A stretch of DNA of 19,169 nt. Origin: Jaenimonas drosophilae (Eukaryota > Euglenozoa > Kinetoplastea > Trypanosomatida > Trypanosomatidae). The stretch spans positions 1 through 19,169 of the forward strand of contig JASAON010001382.1 in assembly GCA_030849065.1 (NCBI GenBank). Direction: 5' to 3'. This document shows positions 8,498 through 16,918 of the stretch, piece by piece. Position numbers and translations under genes: made by a program. Positions within the stretch are counted from its first letter, which is position 1, and each line of letters begins with the position of its first letter. The notes beneath the pieces are model-generated. The model ran no database searches. It was not told the origin of the DNA and worked only from the letters and a program-made list of their open reading frames with translations.

Positions 8498-10174
8498 ATG
8501 CGAGGAGTTGGTCGCGTGCTGTTTTCGGCCACACGCACAGGGCCACAGAGGCACTCCAACTCCATCATCTCTGCTCATGCTCCTATGGCAGCTCCACGAC
8601 GAGGTGCTCCACCTACACACAAACGGCGCTCATCACGCGTGGATCTCCTCACACCAACACAAGATGATCCAACACCATCATCATCATTAAGCGATGCCTC
8701 TTCCGTGGCATTCGCAGAGGCTCGCTCGCACATTTCTCATACCCTCCAAAAACCTCTCATCCCTCGCACTGCATCCGCCCTCTCTACCCACGCACCACGC
8801 GCATCCACATCTCCATCATCATCATTATCATCATCATCATCATCCGCTGCTGCTCATGCATCATCTGCCATGCACGATGAATTCAGCCAAGGCTACGACC
8901 CCGTTGCCATCACACACGTTAATTCACGCACAAAGCGCGTACATCTTCATGCTGGCCAAAATGCGGTGTTGTGGGCCGCACGTCAAGGTGAGTACCACGA
9001 CCTCCTTCATCGTGTTGTGGCATGCCTACACGCACATCAACGACCAGTGGAGAAGGCCTACACACTCCTTGCACTCCATGAAGAGGTGGTGGCGAAGCGG
9101 CTCCGTCTTCGTGCTGATACCTACGACGATATTTTTCATCACATGTGCGCCGTTTCAACCATGTGCAGCGCATCGCAGCTGGCAATGATGGATGCTGCGG
9201 AGGGTGAGGATGGTGGCATGCCGTCGATGGAGTTGATGGTAAGTGGTGCGATGCCGGCCGACTTCTCATCCCCACGAGCGGTGGCGGAGGCTTTTGTTGG
9301 CACACATGTGATGGAGAAGGTGTGGAGCATGTATCGGTACATGGTTGATAGCGGCACCAACCCAACGGCATCCACGCTGCAATCCATCATGGGCCTCCTC
9401 GATCATGGCGTGAGAATGGCGCGCTCACCTTCATCATCAACAACAACAACAGCACCACGTACAAGTGGTCGTTCCTCAGCCATTTGCATGATGGAGGCCA
9501 AGGCGCACTCACTCATGATGGATGCCGATCGCTTTCGTCTTCGCCCAACCACCTTCACCATCAACTCCTACATTGGTGTGTGTGATGGAGCACACGTGAT
9601 GCACATGGCTGTGGCACGTACGACAGACTTCTTCTCCCGGCACGAATCCCAGCCAAACCCAGGCATCTACGCCAGGCTCATTAGCGGATTGCTTCACAAT
9701 GGCCATCATGAGGAGGCCATGTCGGTGGTCTCTACGATGCAGAGCGTTGCCATGTCAGCGCACCTCCTCAACGCGGTGTTGCAAGCGGCGCGAATGTCTC
9801 GCGATCCATCGTCGGTGTTTGCATTTTACACCTCCGTTGTTGGCAGCTCACCAACATCGTCGTCAACGTGGCGTAAACGAGCAGTAGTACGTCCATCCAT
9901 TCACACCATCTCCATTCTGTTGGAGGTGGCGGTGAGGATGCAGAATGAAGAGGAATCAACGCGCAAGCTGCACTTCGTCATTGGAGAGATGAAGCGCCAT
10001 GGCATCAAGGGAAGCGCATTGGTGCTGAATAAGCTGTTGCGTGGTTTGTTGGCTAGCAAACGTGAGGCGGAGGCTAGTATGTTGATGCGCGCGATGGACG
10101 AGAAGCACATTCGTGTCTTTGATGAGCTGCGACACGCCGTGGAGGGCAACACCAACGTTGTTTCCCTGCTATAA
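8498..10174 (+). CDS. Pentatricopeptide-repeat (PPR) protein, probably mitochondrial
   Basis: PPR proteins bind organellar RNA through tandem 35-residue helical hairpins and act in RNA processing, stability or translation. Kinetoplastids encode many, mostly mitochondrial. This 558-residue product shows hairpins at about 184-217 (AYTLLALHEEVVAKRLRLRA), 271-305 (VWSMYRYMVDSGTNPTASTL), 347-384 (TFTINSYIGVCD), 386-416 (GIYARLISGLLHNGHHEEAM, the clearest match to the consensus) and 464-536 (LVLNKLLRGLLASKREAEAS). The frame is open from an ATG at 8318, but the first 60 codons translate a pyrimidine-rich leader. The ATG at 8498 follows an acceptor AG and begins MRGVGRVLFSATRTGPQRHS, basic, hydroxylated and without acids, as in a mitochondrial presequence. 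Residues to about 130 are Ser-rich and low complexity. Its RNA target cannot be inferred. Confidence 0.75.
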   Translation: MRGVGRVLFSATRTGPQRHSNSIISAHAPMAAPRRGAPPTHKRRSSRVDLLTPTQDDPTPSSSLSDASSVAFAEARSHISHTLQKPLIPRTASALSTHAPRASTSPSSSLSSSSSSAAAHASSAMHDEFSQGYDPVAITHVNSRTKRVHLHAGQNAVLWAARQGEYHDLLHRVVACLHAHQRPVEKAYTLLALHEEVVAKRLRLRADTYDDIFHHMCAVSTMCSASQLAMMDAAEGEDGGMPSMELMVSGAMPADFSSPRAVAEAFVGTHVMEKVWSMYRYMVDSGTNPTASTLQSIMGLLDHGVRMARSPSSSTTTTAPRTSGRSSAICMMEAKAHSLMMDADRFRLRPTTFTINSYIGVCDGAHVMHMAVARTTDFFSRHESQPNPGIYARLISGLLHNGHHEEAMSVVSTMQSVAMSAHLLNAVLQAARMSRDPSSVFAFYTSVVGSSPTSSSTWRKRAVVRPSIHTISILLEVAVRMQNEEESTRKLHFVIGEMKRHGIKGSALVLNKLLRGLLASKREAEASMLMRAMDEKHIRVFDELRHAVEGNTNVVSLL

Positions 10175-10315
10175 AGCAACGACGTACGTGATGGGTGTTG
10201 CTTCACCCATTCATGCAACTAACTTCTTCACCACCCTCTCCTCTATTATTGCTGCGTGATTGTTGTTGGATGTTGTGCCTTCATTGTGGTGTATCATCAT
10301 CATCTATCTCTGACC

Positions 10316-10362
10316 TTTTATTGTTCTTTTTTTTTTCTTTTTCTTGTTGTACGTGTATTTAG
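10316..10362 (+). promoter_or_regulatory. Strong polypyrimidine tract and AG, candidate acceptor for the HEAT-repeat gene
   Basis: Almost pure T/C from 10316 to 10348, including a run of ten Ts, then AG at 10361-10362. It gives a 75-base 5' UTR to the ATG at 10438. The longer open frame that extends upstream to 10375 begins at a GTG, not an ATG, so 10438 is preferred. Confidence 0.6.
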
Positions 10363-10437
10363 GGTACAGGTTTCGTGAAGTATACGTACGTGAATAGTTC
10401 CTCGCCACACCCTTGCTGTTGGCGGCATCTACTTCAA

Positions 10438-13400
10438 ATGGCAGCCACATCATCATCCACGTGTGGTGAGCATGTGGATGCACCGACGCTCCTCACGTTC
10501 CTCGATGCCATCACCTCCAGCGACGCAGAGGTCCAGCGCCACAACCTTGCCATGATGCAGCACCTCTCCCAACAGCCCACGGCGTTGATGATGCTCCTGG
10601 ACGTACTCGCTGATGCCACTTCCAGCGTGAGTCGGCGCATCGCTGCCACAACCACCGCACGAAGGCTCTTGGCCGTTAATCCCACCTTCATCTCCACCGT
10701 GGAGGTGGATGGCATCTGTGATGCACTCATTGCCATCATTGTGGATCCATCCACGCCAACTTCGCTGCGTAGCGCAGTGAGTGCCTTGATGGCTTCACTG
10801 CTTCGTGCATCATCATCCTACATGCCAGTGAGTGGTGGCACATGTGTGGATGCCATCTCTCCGCTGCTTGGTGTGCTGGATGAACGTGTGCGTGCCATCA
10901 CGCACTTCATCTCCTCCCAGGACGTCAATGGAGCATCATGTGTGGAGATGGCAGCGGTGTTGGCATCGCTTCGTGGCATCTTCTCCATCCTTGAGCACGT
11001 GTTGATGGAGTCTGCCGGCATCACCGCCACGGTGGCGGTGTGGAAGCTCCTCGCTGCACTCATGGCCATCCTCATGCGGGTATCGATGCTCCTCTGCGCA
11101 CCACACATCAACAACAACAACAACAACAGCAGCAAGGAAGGAAGCTCCGTGGTGGAGGTGATGGAATATGGCCTCCGCACTCTCACCATGTTTATGGAAC
11201 ATCGTTCAGAGCTCGTGGAGATGCCACACCATCATCATCATCATCGCCCCAGTGATGTGGTGGATGATGTAGATGCCTTCATTCATGGGCTGGTCATGGA
11301 GGTGTTGGGTTGGATGCATCAGCACCTCTTTCCATACCTGCATCATATTCTGATACATGCCACGGTTGATGTATACCATGGCCTCTCCGCCAGCACACTA
11401 CGCTGCATCACATCTTTTCTCACAGACATCCTAAGCCACAGTCGTGGTGGTGTTGATGAGGAAGACGTGCATGTAGTGATGATGGAGGCAATGGAGCTCA
11501 TCATGCAATTGTGGTCTCGTAACTCCGCGCTCGATGATGGAGATGATGCATCGGCCGACGCGGTGGAATCGTCCCTTGACTTCCTCACCTCCATCGTGTC
11601 TAGCACATCATCATCGTCATCATCATCATTGATGCGTGGAATGCACGCGTTTGCTCCACGTTTGCTGAGCCATATGCACGCATTATCCATGTTGCCGTCG
11701 TACATCATCCACAACACGTCGCTCGAGCTGACGCTGACAACCACCGCGGAAGATGCCTCGACAGTATCGTGCGTGATGCATCGCCCTCAACATCATCGTC
11801 ATGGAGCAAAGAAGTTGGCCAAGAAGAGAGATGATGTGTTGGGTGGAAGTGCGTGCGATGTTGATGATGATGATGATGATGAAGGTCCACGTAGTGCTGG
11901 GGTGGAGGGCCTACTCCACGACAACGGTGCACGGCGTGAGAGCATTGCCTATCTTCTGGAAGCACTCGTTCTTCATGATGTGTGGAGGCCCATGTTGGTT
12001 CCTCATCTTCTTCAGCCCGCCGCGGATGTGTGCGCGCACGACTCCAACACCACATCGTTTGCAGCGATGGAGGCCGCCGTGTTTCTCGTTGGCAACGTTG
12101 TGGAAGAGCTCCTACAACACGAAGATGCGATGGTGGATGCCACACCCGCCCTTGTGGCCATGACATCGTCCCAACATCATCTCATCCGCAACAACAACAA
12201 CAACAACAACAACAACTTCTCTATTCCATTCTACGTACGATTGCAATTCTACCGATTTTCTGGACGCCTCATCAGCGGCCTCGCACAGGCCATCACCACA
12301 CACAGCACATCCAACGACAACAGCAACAACTCTCATGCTCTTCATCTTCTTCGTGAAGTTGGTGGCATCTCCTCCAGTGTGGATGTGTTGATGCGTGGAA
12401 GCCGTGCAGAGGTCAACGTTCTTGCACTTGTGGAGAGCCTTCAAGCACAACGTGTGTTGCTCCTGGCGTGTCTTCGTGGAGCATCTCGCTGTGGTGGTGG
12501 CGATGATGATATGGATGATGATGAAGAGGAGGAAGATGTAGAGTACAGCAGCGACGCTACGATTGGTGATGATGATGGAGCCACCAATAACAACACCAAC
12601 AACAATGTGGAGGTGGTATATGCACTCATTGGAATGCAAGAACACGGCTCCATCTTCCCTGACATCCTCCGTGCCTTGACGGAGCTCATCTCCACCACCC
12701 AACGTGTGGAGGCACGACTCGTCCTCTACGCCACCTTGTCGGAGATGATGCCCCTGTTGCACCAACACCTCCACCTGCACCCATCATCATGCACCAGCGC
12801 GGCGATTGCCCAGCCACTGTCTCTTGTGGATGTTCCCACGCTGCAGGCGTTGATGGAGCTTCTGGCACACACCTACATTGCTCGTGCATCTGTGTGGAGT
12901 CAGCGTGGCTCCATCTCCGTTGAGATGGCCTCCATCCTGAATCTCTTGTGTGAGGTGGTGAGTGGCGCCGGCGCGTCGTTGATGCCCGCCTTGACGTGGA
13001 TGATGGATGTCTGTGTGCATCTGTTGGAGATGTACTACATCTACGGTAGTAGGCAGGAGAGCTCCATCACACATTCATCATCATCAGGTGGTGCTGCGGA
13101 TAGCTCCATGGTTGGCTTAGATGTGGTGGATGCATGCATGTTGGGCCTCGATCTCGTCAGCGCCAGCTGCGACGCCCTTCTCCATCGTGATGTTGGTCTT
13201 GGTGAGATTGGCATGCTGCAGCCAACCAAGCGGAGAGATGTGGGTGGATTGGCATCTGCGTCCACCCAACACCACACGTTGCGAGAGGCACTACTCCGCA
13301 GCGTAGATGCCAACAACGCCCTCTACGCACTGACCGACAACGGACAACTTCCCGTCCTCCCCGTTGTCTGTGCCGCCATCATTGATGGCAACCTGCAACA

Positions 13401-14400
13401 ACTTCATGCCTCTCTTCAGTCATCCTTGGCTGAAACAACAACGTCAGCGACGGCCTTGTGTTGCTTGGAAGATGATGAGCTGATGGAGTTGGTGGAGCGT
13501 TTGGATATCACTGTTAATCTTCGTCGAGCATGCTACGCCGTCCTCTACGACTGCCTCTTCCTCTTCCCAGATGCAACGGCCTTGGCAGAGAAGGTGTTGC
13601 AGCTGTGCCTGCGCGAGCTTCACCATGCAGTGGAGCTACTCCATCATCGCACCGCGAGGAGCTGCTCTGGTGGGGATGATCATGTGGAGGATGAGCATGC
13701 TGCCCGTCTCGTCGCACGCTACCTTAGCGCCAACCCTGCAGCCGCCAACGCTCTCCTCTGTCTTAGTGAGGTGCTCCATCTTCGTCGTCGTGCACTTGAT
13801 GCATCCTCCTCAGATGAGGTGGGAACCACAATGATGATGTTGGCGGGTCCACAGCTGCGGCATCTCGTGTCGTGGTGGATGCGCGCCATCTGCACACGTG
13901 GTGCCATCACGGATGCCGATCTTCGATCCAACCTCATCTTGGCAGTGGCCAATGTGGCCGCCGCGCTCCTCCGCATGCCCGACGCACACGACGTGGCACC
14001 CTTGATGTTCCTCCAGCACTACCTTCCCATCGCTGCAGCTCATCTCAAGTCGATGGCATCCTCTGTGTGGGAGGAGGAGGAGGATGTGTGGGATGAATCG
14101 GCGGGTTATGAAGTGATGCAGCTGCTGGACGCACTCGGCGTCGTACTTCCCAAGGCCATCACGGGCGTTGAGCGCTATCGTGCATTTCTCGCGCACGGCC
14201 ATGGGTCCAGGTCGCACGAGGCGATGCACTTTCTGCGCGCGGTGGCAACCTGTGTGGAGATGGTGGTTCGATGTGCTCAATCAGGATGCGTCAGGCTGCC
14301 GCATCGATGGCGATGGGTGGTGAGCACAGGACTTGCCACATCCGATGGCCTCGGCCCGCTGCTTCGACCATCCACACGTGCCTTCGTCATGGGCGTGTGA
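10438..14400 (+). CDS. Large HEAT-repeat protein, probably an importin-beta family karyopherin
   Basis: The product has 1320 residues and is almost wholly predicted helical, with repeated leucine/alanine-rich pairs of helices. The N-terminus resembles the first repeats of importin-beta proteins: LLTFLDAITSSDAEVQRHNL, then LLDVLADATSSVSRRIAATT and a following RRLL. These receptors carry cargo through nuclear pores and bind Ran-GTP with their N-terminal HEAT repeats. An acidic loop (about 477-484, a run of Asp) precedes a segment with ARRESIAYLLEALVLHDVWR, recalling the acidic insert and following helices of the importin-4/importin-5 group, although those are usually near 1080-1100 residues. 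The extra length comes from loops of poly-Asn (about 222-227 and 585-593), poly-His (about 265-270), poly-Asp and Ser runs. The start is the first ATG after the acceptor at 10362. Other HEAT-repeat scaffolds, such as condensin- or TOG-type proteins, cannot be excluded. Confidence 0.6.
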   Translation: MAATSSSTCGEHVDAPTLLTFLDAITSSDAEVQRHNLAMMQHLSQQPTALMMLLDVLADATSSVSRRIAATTTARRLLAVNPTFISTVEVDGICDALIAIIVDPSTPTSLRSAVSALMASLLRASSSYMPVSGGTCVDAISPLLGVLDERVRAITHFISSQDVNGASCVEMAAVLASLRGIFSILEHVLMESAGITATVAVWKLLAALMAILMRVSMLLCAPHINNNNNNSSKEGSSVVEVMEYGLRTLTMFMEHRSELVEMPHHHHHHRPSDVVDDVDAFIHGLVMEVLGWMHQHLFPYLHHILIHATVDVYHGLSASTLRCITSFLTDILSHSRGGVDEEDVHVVMMEAMELIMQLWSRNSALDDGDDASADAVESSLDFLTSIVSSTSSSSSSSLMRGMHAFAPRLLSHMHALSMLPSYIIHNTSLELTLTTTAEDASTVSCVMHRPQHHRHGAKKLAKKRDDVLGGSACDVDDDDDDEGPRSAGVEGLLHDNGARRESIAYLLEALVLHDVWRPMLVPHLLQPAADVCAHDSNTTSFAAMEAAVFLVGNVVEELLQHEDAMVDATPALVAMTSSQHHLIRNNNNNNNNNFSIPFYVRLQFYRFSGRLISGLAQAITTHSTSNDNSNNSHALHLLREVGGISSSVDVLMRGSRAEVNVLALVESLQAQRVLLLACLRGASRCGGGDDDMDDDEEEEDVEYSSDATIGDDDGATNNNTNNNVEVVYALIGMQEHGSIFPDILRALTELISTTQRVEARLVLYATLSEMMPLLHQHLHLHPSSCTSAAIAQPLSLVDVPTLQALMELLAHTYIARASVWSQRGSISVEMASILNLLCEVVSGAGASLMPALTWMMDVCVHLLEMYYIYGSRQESSITHSSSSGGAADSSMVGLDVVDACMLGLDLVSASCDALLHRDVGLGEIGMLQPTKRRDVGGLASASTQHHTLREALLRSVDANNALYALTDNGQLPVLPVVCAAIIDGNLQQLHASLQSSLAETTTSATALCCLEDDELMELVERLDITVNLRRACYAVLYDCLFLFPDATALAEKVLQLCLRELHHAVELLHHRTARSCSGGDDHVEDEHAARLVARYLSANPAAANALLCLSEVLHLRRRALDASSSDEVGTTMMMLAGPQLRHLVSWWMRAICTRGAITDADLRSNLILAVANVAAALLRMPDAHDVAPLMFLQHYLPIAAAHLKSMASSVWEEEEDVWDESAGYEVMQLLDALGVVLPKAITGVERYRAFLAHGHGSRSHEAMHFLRAVATCVEMVVRCAQSGCVRLPHRWRWVVSTGLATSDGLGPLLRPSTRAFVMGV
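12190..12216 (+). repeat. (AAC)9 triplet repeat encoding poly-Asn in the HEAT-repeat protein
   Basis: Nine perfect AAC codons in a loop between helices. It is the longest perfect triplet run I counted among the coding repeats of the window. Confidence 0.9.
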
Positions 14401-14423
14401 AGATGAATGTTTGTGAGTACACC

Positions 14424-14457
14424 TGTCTGTGTCTGTGTCTGTGTCTGTGTCTGTGTG
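14424..14457. repeat. Tandem hexamer repeat (TGTGTC)n
   Basis: About five units of TGTCTG/TGTGTC, running into TGTGTGTAT, 24 bases after the stop codon of the HEAT-repeat gene. Confidence 0.85.
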
Positions 14458-14596
14458 TATGAGACGATTTTTCTTTTCCACAGCGACTAAGTGCTAAACC
14501 TCCGCACCTCACTCCATCTATATCCCTCCTCTCTCCATCTTTCATGGATGGCAATGAGGATGTTCTTGTTGGTATTGTTGTTGCTGTATCGTTATC

Positions 14597-14644
14597 CTTT
14601 CTTTTCTCTCAAATTTTCTTTCTGTTGTTATTGTTATTGTGTAG
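14597..14644 (+). promoter_or_regulatory. Candidate spliced-leader acceptor for the first Cys-rich paralog
   Basis: T-rich tract at 14597-14640 followed by TAG with AG at 14643-14644, and a second AG at 14647-14648. The 5' UTR would be 61-65 bases to the ATG at 14710. Confidence 0.6.
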
Positions 14645-14709
14645 CTAGATTCTTGTGTGAGGACCACACCACACTTCTTCCTCCCTCCCTCCACCGCACC
14701 GCGATCATC

Positions 14710-15540
14710 ATGGCACAAGCCAAGTGCACCACCACGCACGACGCCTTCCACGAGTGCGAGTGCTACGGCCACGATCTGGAGCTCCCCGACTACAAGCACG
14801 ACATCAGCATCCCACACACCCTTCAGGGCTACTACGCCAAGAAGGGTGGCTGCCCCTGCCCCAACAAGGCAACCTGCCCACACAACAACATCCGCTGCTG
14901 CCCCGTGGACCCGGCAACCTGCGACAACGTGCGACTCACGCAGAGCTACCGCCCTGCTGATGGCCCACACCCCATCCACCCACAACGCGGCGAAGATGGC
15001 GGCCGCGACCCCGCCACGGGCCAACGCACCCACTTCCCCAACGCCAAAAACTACGGCGGCACCGTGGCACAACGCGGGCCCACGACCCTCACGACAACAG
15101 CGCAGCTGCGCGTGCAGAAGTCAAAGCAGCGGGCGGAGCGCGCGGAGGAGAAACTGCAGGACCGCAAGAACTTCCTCAAGGCGTGTTTGCGGGATGAGAT
15201 GTTGGCGCGTTCAGATGCCGAGGCCAAGCGTGGGGCACTGGAGCAAGACTTAGGCTTGATGGGCACGCAACACGCCGTGGACTACGAGCGCGACAATGGC
15301 GTGGGTGCAGTGTCGGGCTACTACGTGCGCAAGGGTATGTTAGAGCGCGGGATTGATGAGATTCCGCCCGTGAGCGAGCAGTATGAGGAGGTGATGGAGG
15401 AGCTCCGCTTTGTTGCTGGCCAACCCGTAGGCTCCAAGTACAACGTCATCCGTCTTCACTATCTTGTGGAGGAGGAGGAGCGCATCAAGAAGCTACGCAC
15501 CCAGGATAAGATCAACAAGAGCATTGGCATCACCAAGTAA
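14710..15540 (+). CDS. Cys/His-rich plus helical protein, paralog A of a tandem pair (unrecognised family)
   Basis: The product has 276 residues and I do not recognise the family. The N-terminal 75 residues are rich in Cys and His: C6, H10, H14, C16, C18, H21, C48, C50, C56, H58, C63, C64 and C71. Two blocks are striking: FHECECYGHDLELPDY and GYYAKKGGCPCPNKATC. These could bind zinc or form disulphides. A Gly/Pro/His-rich linker follows (about 80-120), then a highly charged, helix-prone C-terminal part from about 130 (KSKQRAERAEEKLQDRKNFL) to the end, possibly coiled coil. No signal peptide or membrane segment is seen. The ATG at 14710 follows the acceptor and begins the Cys module directly. 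Codons are strongly C/G-ending compared with the upstream genes, which in kinetoplastids often goes with high expression. Its neighbour at 16028 is a diverged full-length paralog, implying tandem duplication. A structural or flagellar role is possible but speculative. Confidence 0.85.
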   Translation: MAQAKCTTTHDAFHECECYGHDLELPDYKHDISIPHTLQGYYAKKGGCPCPNKATCPHNNIRCCPVDPATCDNVRLTQSYRPADGPHPIHPQRGEDGGRDPATGQRTHFPNAKNYGGTVAQRGPTTLTTTAQLRVQKSKQRAERAEEKLQDRKNFLKACLRDEMLARSDAEAKRGALEQDLGLMGTQHAVDYERDNGVGAVSGYYVRKGMLERGIDEIPPVSEQYEEVMEELRFVAGQPVGSKYNVIRLHYLVEEEERIKKLRTQDKINKSIGITK

Positions 15541-15608
15541 GTTGTGGTGGCTCCGAACCAAGTGAGTGAGAAGACTTGTCTCGGCCATGCGGTCTGATTG
15601 TGTGTATT

Positions 15609-15626
15609 TGTGTGTGTGTGTGTGTG
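15609..15626. repeat. TG dinucleotide microsatellite
   Basis: Uninterrupted (TG)9 tract about 70 bases after the stop codon of paralog A. Confidence 0.9.
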
Positions 15627-15888
15627 CCTCATGATATGATTCACACACAGCCGTGGCCCAGATGCCATCTTCCTTCTGTCATTGCTGACGGTTGTGAATG
15701 ATGATGATATGAATCGATGTATAGGATGTTAGATGGTTTATTTTCCGCGTTTTGTATTCGTGTCTGCGTGGGCATGTTGGTGCGGTGCATCGTGCATGTT
15801 TCCCCTCTGTGCCGAATGACAATCCTCCTAATTCTCTCTGCTCGCTATGTGTGGTGCATCGTTCTGAGGCACGCTCCCCACACCCACA

Positions 15889-15953
15889 TCCTTCTTCTAC
15901 TCTTTTTCTCCTTCATCCTTGTATGTTACTCTGTGTGCGTGCCATTATCCAAG
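15889..15953 (+). promoter_or_regulatory. Candidate spliced-leader acceptor for the second Cys-rich paralog
   Basis: Pyrimidine-rich stretch CCTTCTTCTACTCTTTTTCT and following CCTTCATCCTT, then AGs ending at 15953 and 15956. The 5' UTR would be about 72 bases to the ATG at 16028. Confidence 0.55.
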
Positions 15954-16027
15954 TAGCCGTTGTTGCGACGTGGAACCACCCTTTCGTGGTTCCAACACTC
16001 ACACTCACACACACACATACGCTCACT

Positions 16028-16918
16028 ATGCCTTCTCCACATCCTCCCGCCGCACCACCGCCGCGTAGACGCGACCCCGCCGAGGGGAGCCTTCCAGCGG
16101 TACGCGGCACCCGCGCCAACAACTCCGCGGGCGATGCGTCGTGTGAGCTTCTCCCCGATGGCCGCCACGCCAACTTCCACAAGTGCCGCTGCTACGGCCA
16201 TGAAAAGGCCCTGCCCAACTACCGCCTCTTAGCCATCCCGAAGACCAACAACTACTACGCCGCTACCGGAGGCTGCCCCTGCATCCCCCGTGCCCCTGCC
16301 CACCCCGGCAGCTGGCGCCTCCGCAAAGCACAGATGCGCTCCGCGACGCACCGCTGCGGCCACGGATGCATCAATCGTCAGGCGGCCACCAACCCCAGCA
16401 AGAACACCTGCTGCGTACACACGGGCTATCAGTACGGCTGGAAGGAGGGCCCACACACCGTCCTGGGCAAGAACACCGCGGCCTCTGGCAAGTGCGACAC
16501 CTTTGGCAACCTGGCCTTCAAATCCACCTCCAAGAAGTACCTCCCGCCAGAGGATGACGTGAGTGATCTGAGCAGCGTGGATGCCGGCAAGCTGGAGGAC
16601 CTCGAGGGCCTCATCCTCTCCGAGCACCAGGAGCGCATGCGTGTGGAGAACGATGTGATGGAGCTGGAGCAGGTGCAGTCTGACGGCACGGCTGACCTGT
16701 ACAAGCGCGATCGCGGTGTGGATGACCGCCGCAGGCATCTAGAGAACGCAACGGAGGAGCAGCTGAATGAGCTGTTGCGCGAGGTCAGTGGGATCGTGGA
16801 TCGCCCACTGAACCAGACCAACATGGAGGTCCTCCGCCGCATCATTCACCGCCAGGAGATGCTTCAACGGAAGCGTGAGTACTTCGCCGCCAAGGAATCC
16901 AACGCTGCGAAGGAGTAG
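16028..16918 (+). CDS. Cys/His-rich plus helical protein, paralog B of a tandem pair (unrecognised family)
   Basis: The product has 296 residues and aligns with paralog A over its length. After a Pro/Arg-rich N-terminal extension (about 1-35) it has C39, then FHKCRCYGHEKALPNY (50-65), YYAATGGCPC (76-85), further cysteines at 110, 114, 128 and 129, and a YQYGWKEGPH stretch where A has YRPADGPH. The C-terminal part aligns in blocks: LEQ, then YKRDRGV (A: YERDNGV), then a region ending in N-x-x-V-x-R-x-I/L followed by charged residues. The spacing between GGCPC and the CC pair is wider than in A, with an inserted basic, Cys/His-containing stretch (HRCGHGC). The C-terminus is charged and helix-prone (EVLRRIIHRQEMLQRKREYF). 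Codon use is C/G-ending like paralog A. The ATG at 16028 is taken as start because upstream codons are leader-like. Function is unknown. Confidence 0.85.
   Translation: MPSPHPPAAPPPRRRDPAEGSLPAVRGTRANNSAGDASCELLPDGRHANFHKCRCYGHEKALPNYRLLAIPKTNNYYAATGGCPCIPRAPAHPGSWRLRKAQMRSATHRCGHGCINRQAATNPSKNTCCVHTGYQYGWKEGPHTVLGKNTAASGKCDTFGNLAFKSTSKKYLPPEDDVSDLSSVDAGKLEDLEGLILSEHQERMRVENDVMELEQVQSDGTADLYKRDRGVDDRRRHLENATEEQLNELLREVSGIVDRPLNQTNMEVLRRIIHRQEMLQRKREYFAAKESNAAKE

Larger units (their letters stand above)
14401..14709. other. Spacer with hexamer repeat and polypyrimidine/AG signal
   Basis: Presumed 3' UTR of the HEAT-repeat gene, with a TGTGTC-type repeat, followed by a long T/C tract and AG that serve the next gene. 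The frame of the next gene is open upstream from 14491, but that part is T-rich leader translated as Leu/Phe and is not taken as coding. Confidence 0.6.
15541..16027. other. Spacer between the tandem paralogs
   Basis: Contains a TG tract (15609-15626), ATG/GAT repeats near 15700-15712 and a long pyrimidine tract at 15889-15920 with AGs ending at 15953 and 15956. The frame of the downstream gene is open from 15752, but this part has leader-like composition and is not taken as coding. A CACTCA/CACACA stretch occupies 16001-16018, just before the next ATG. Confidence 0.6.

Noticed and set aside
14265..14290. GGTTCGATGTGCTC resembling a tRNA B box
   Set aside because: It lies within the coding HEAT-repeat gene, and no matching A box or cloverleaf could be drawn.
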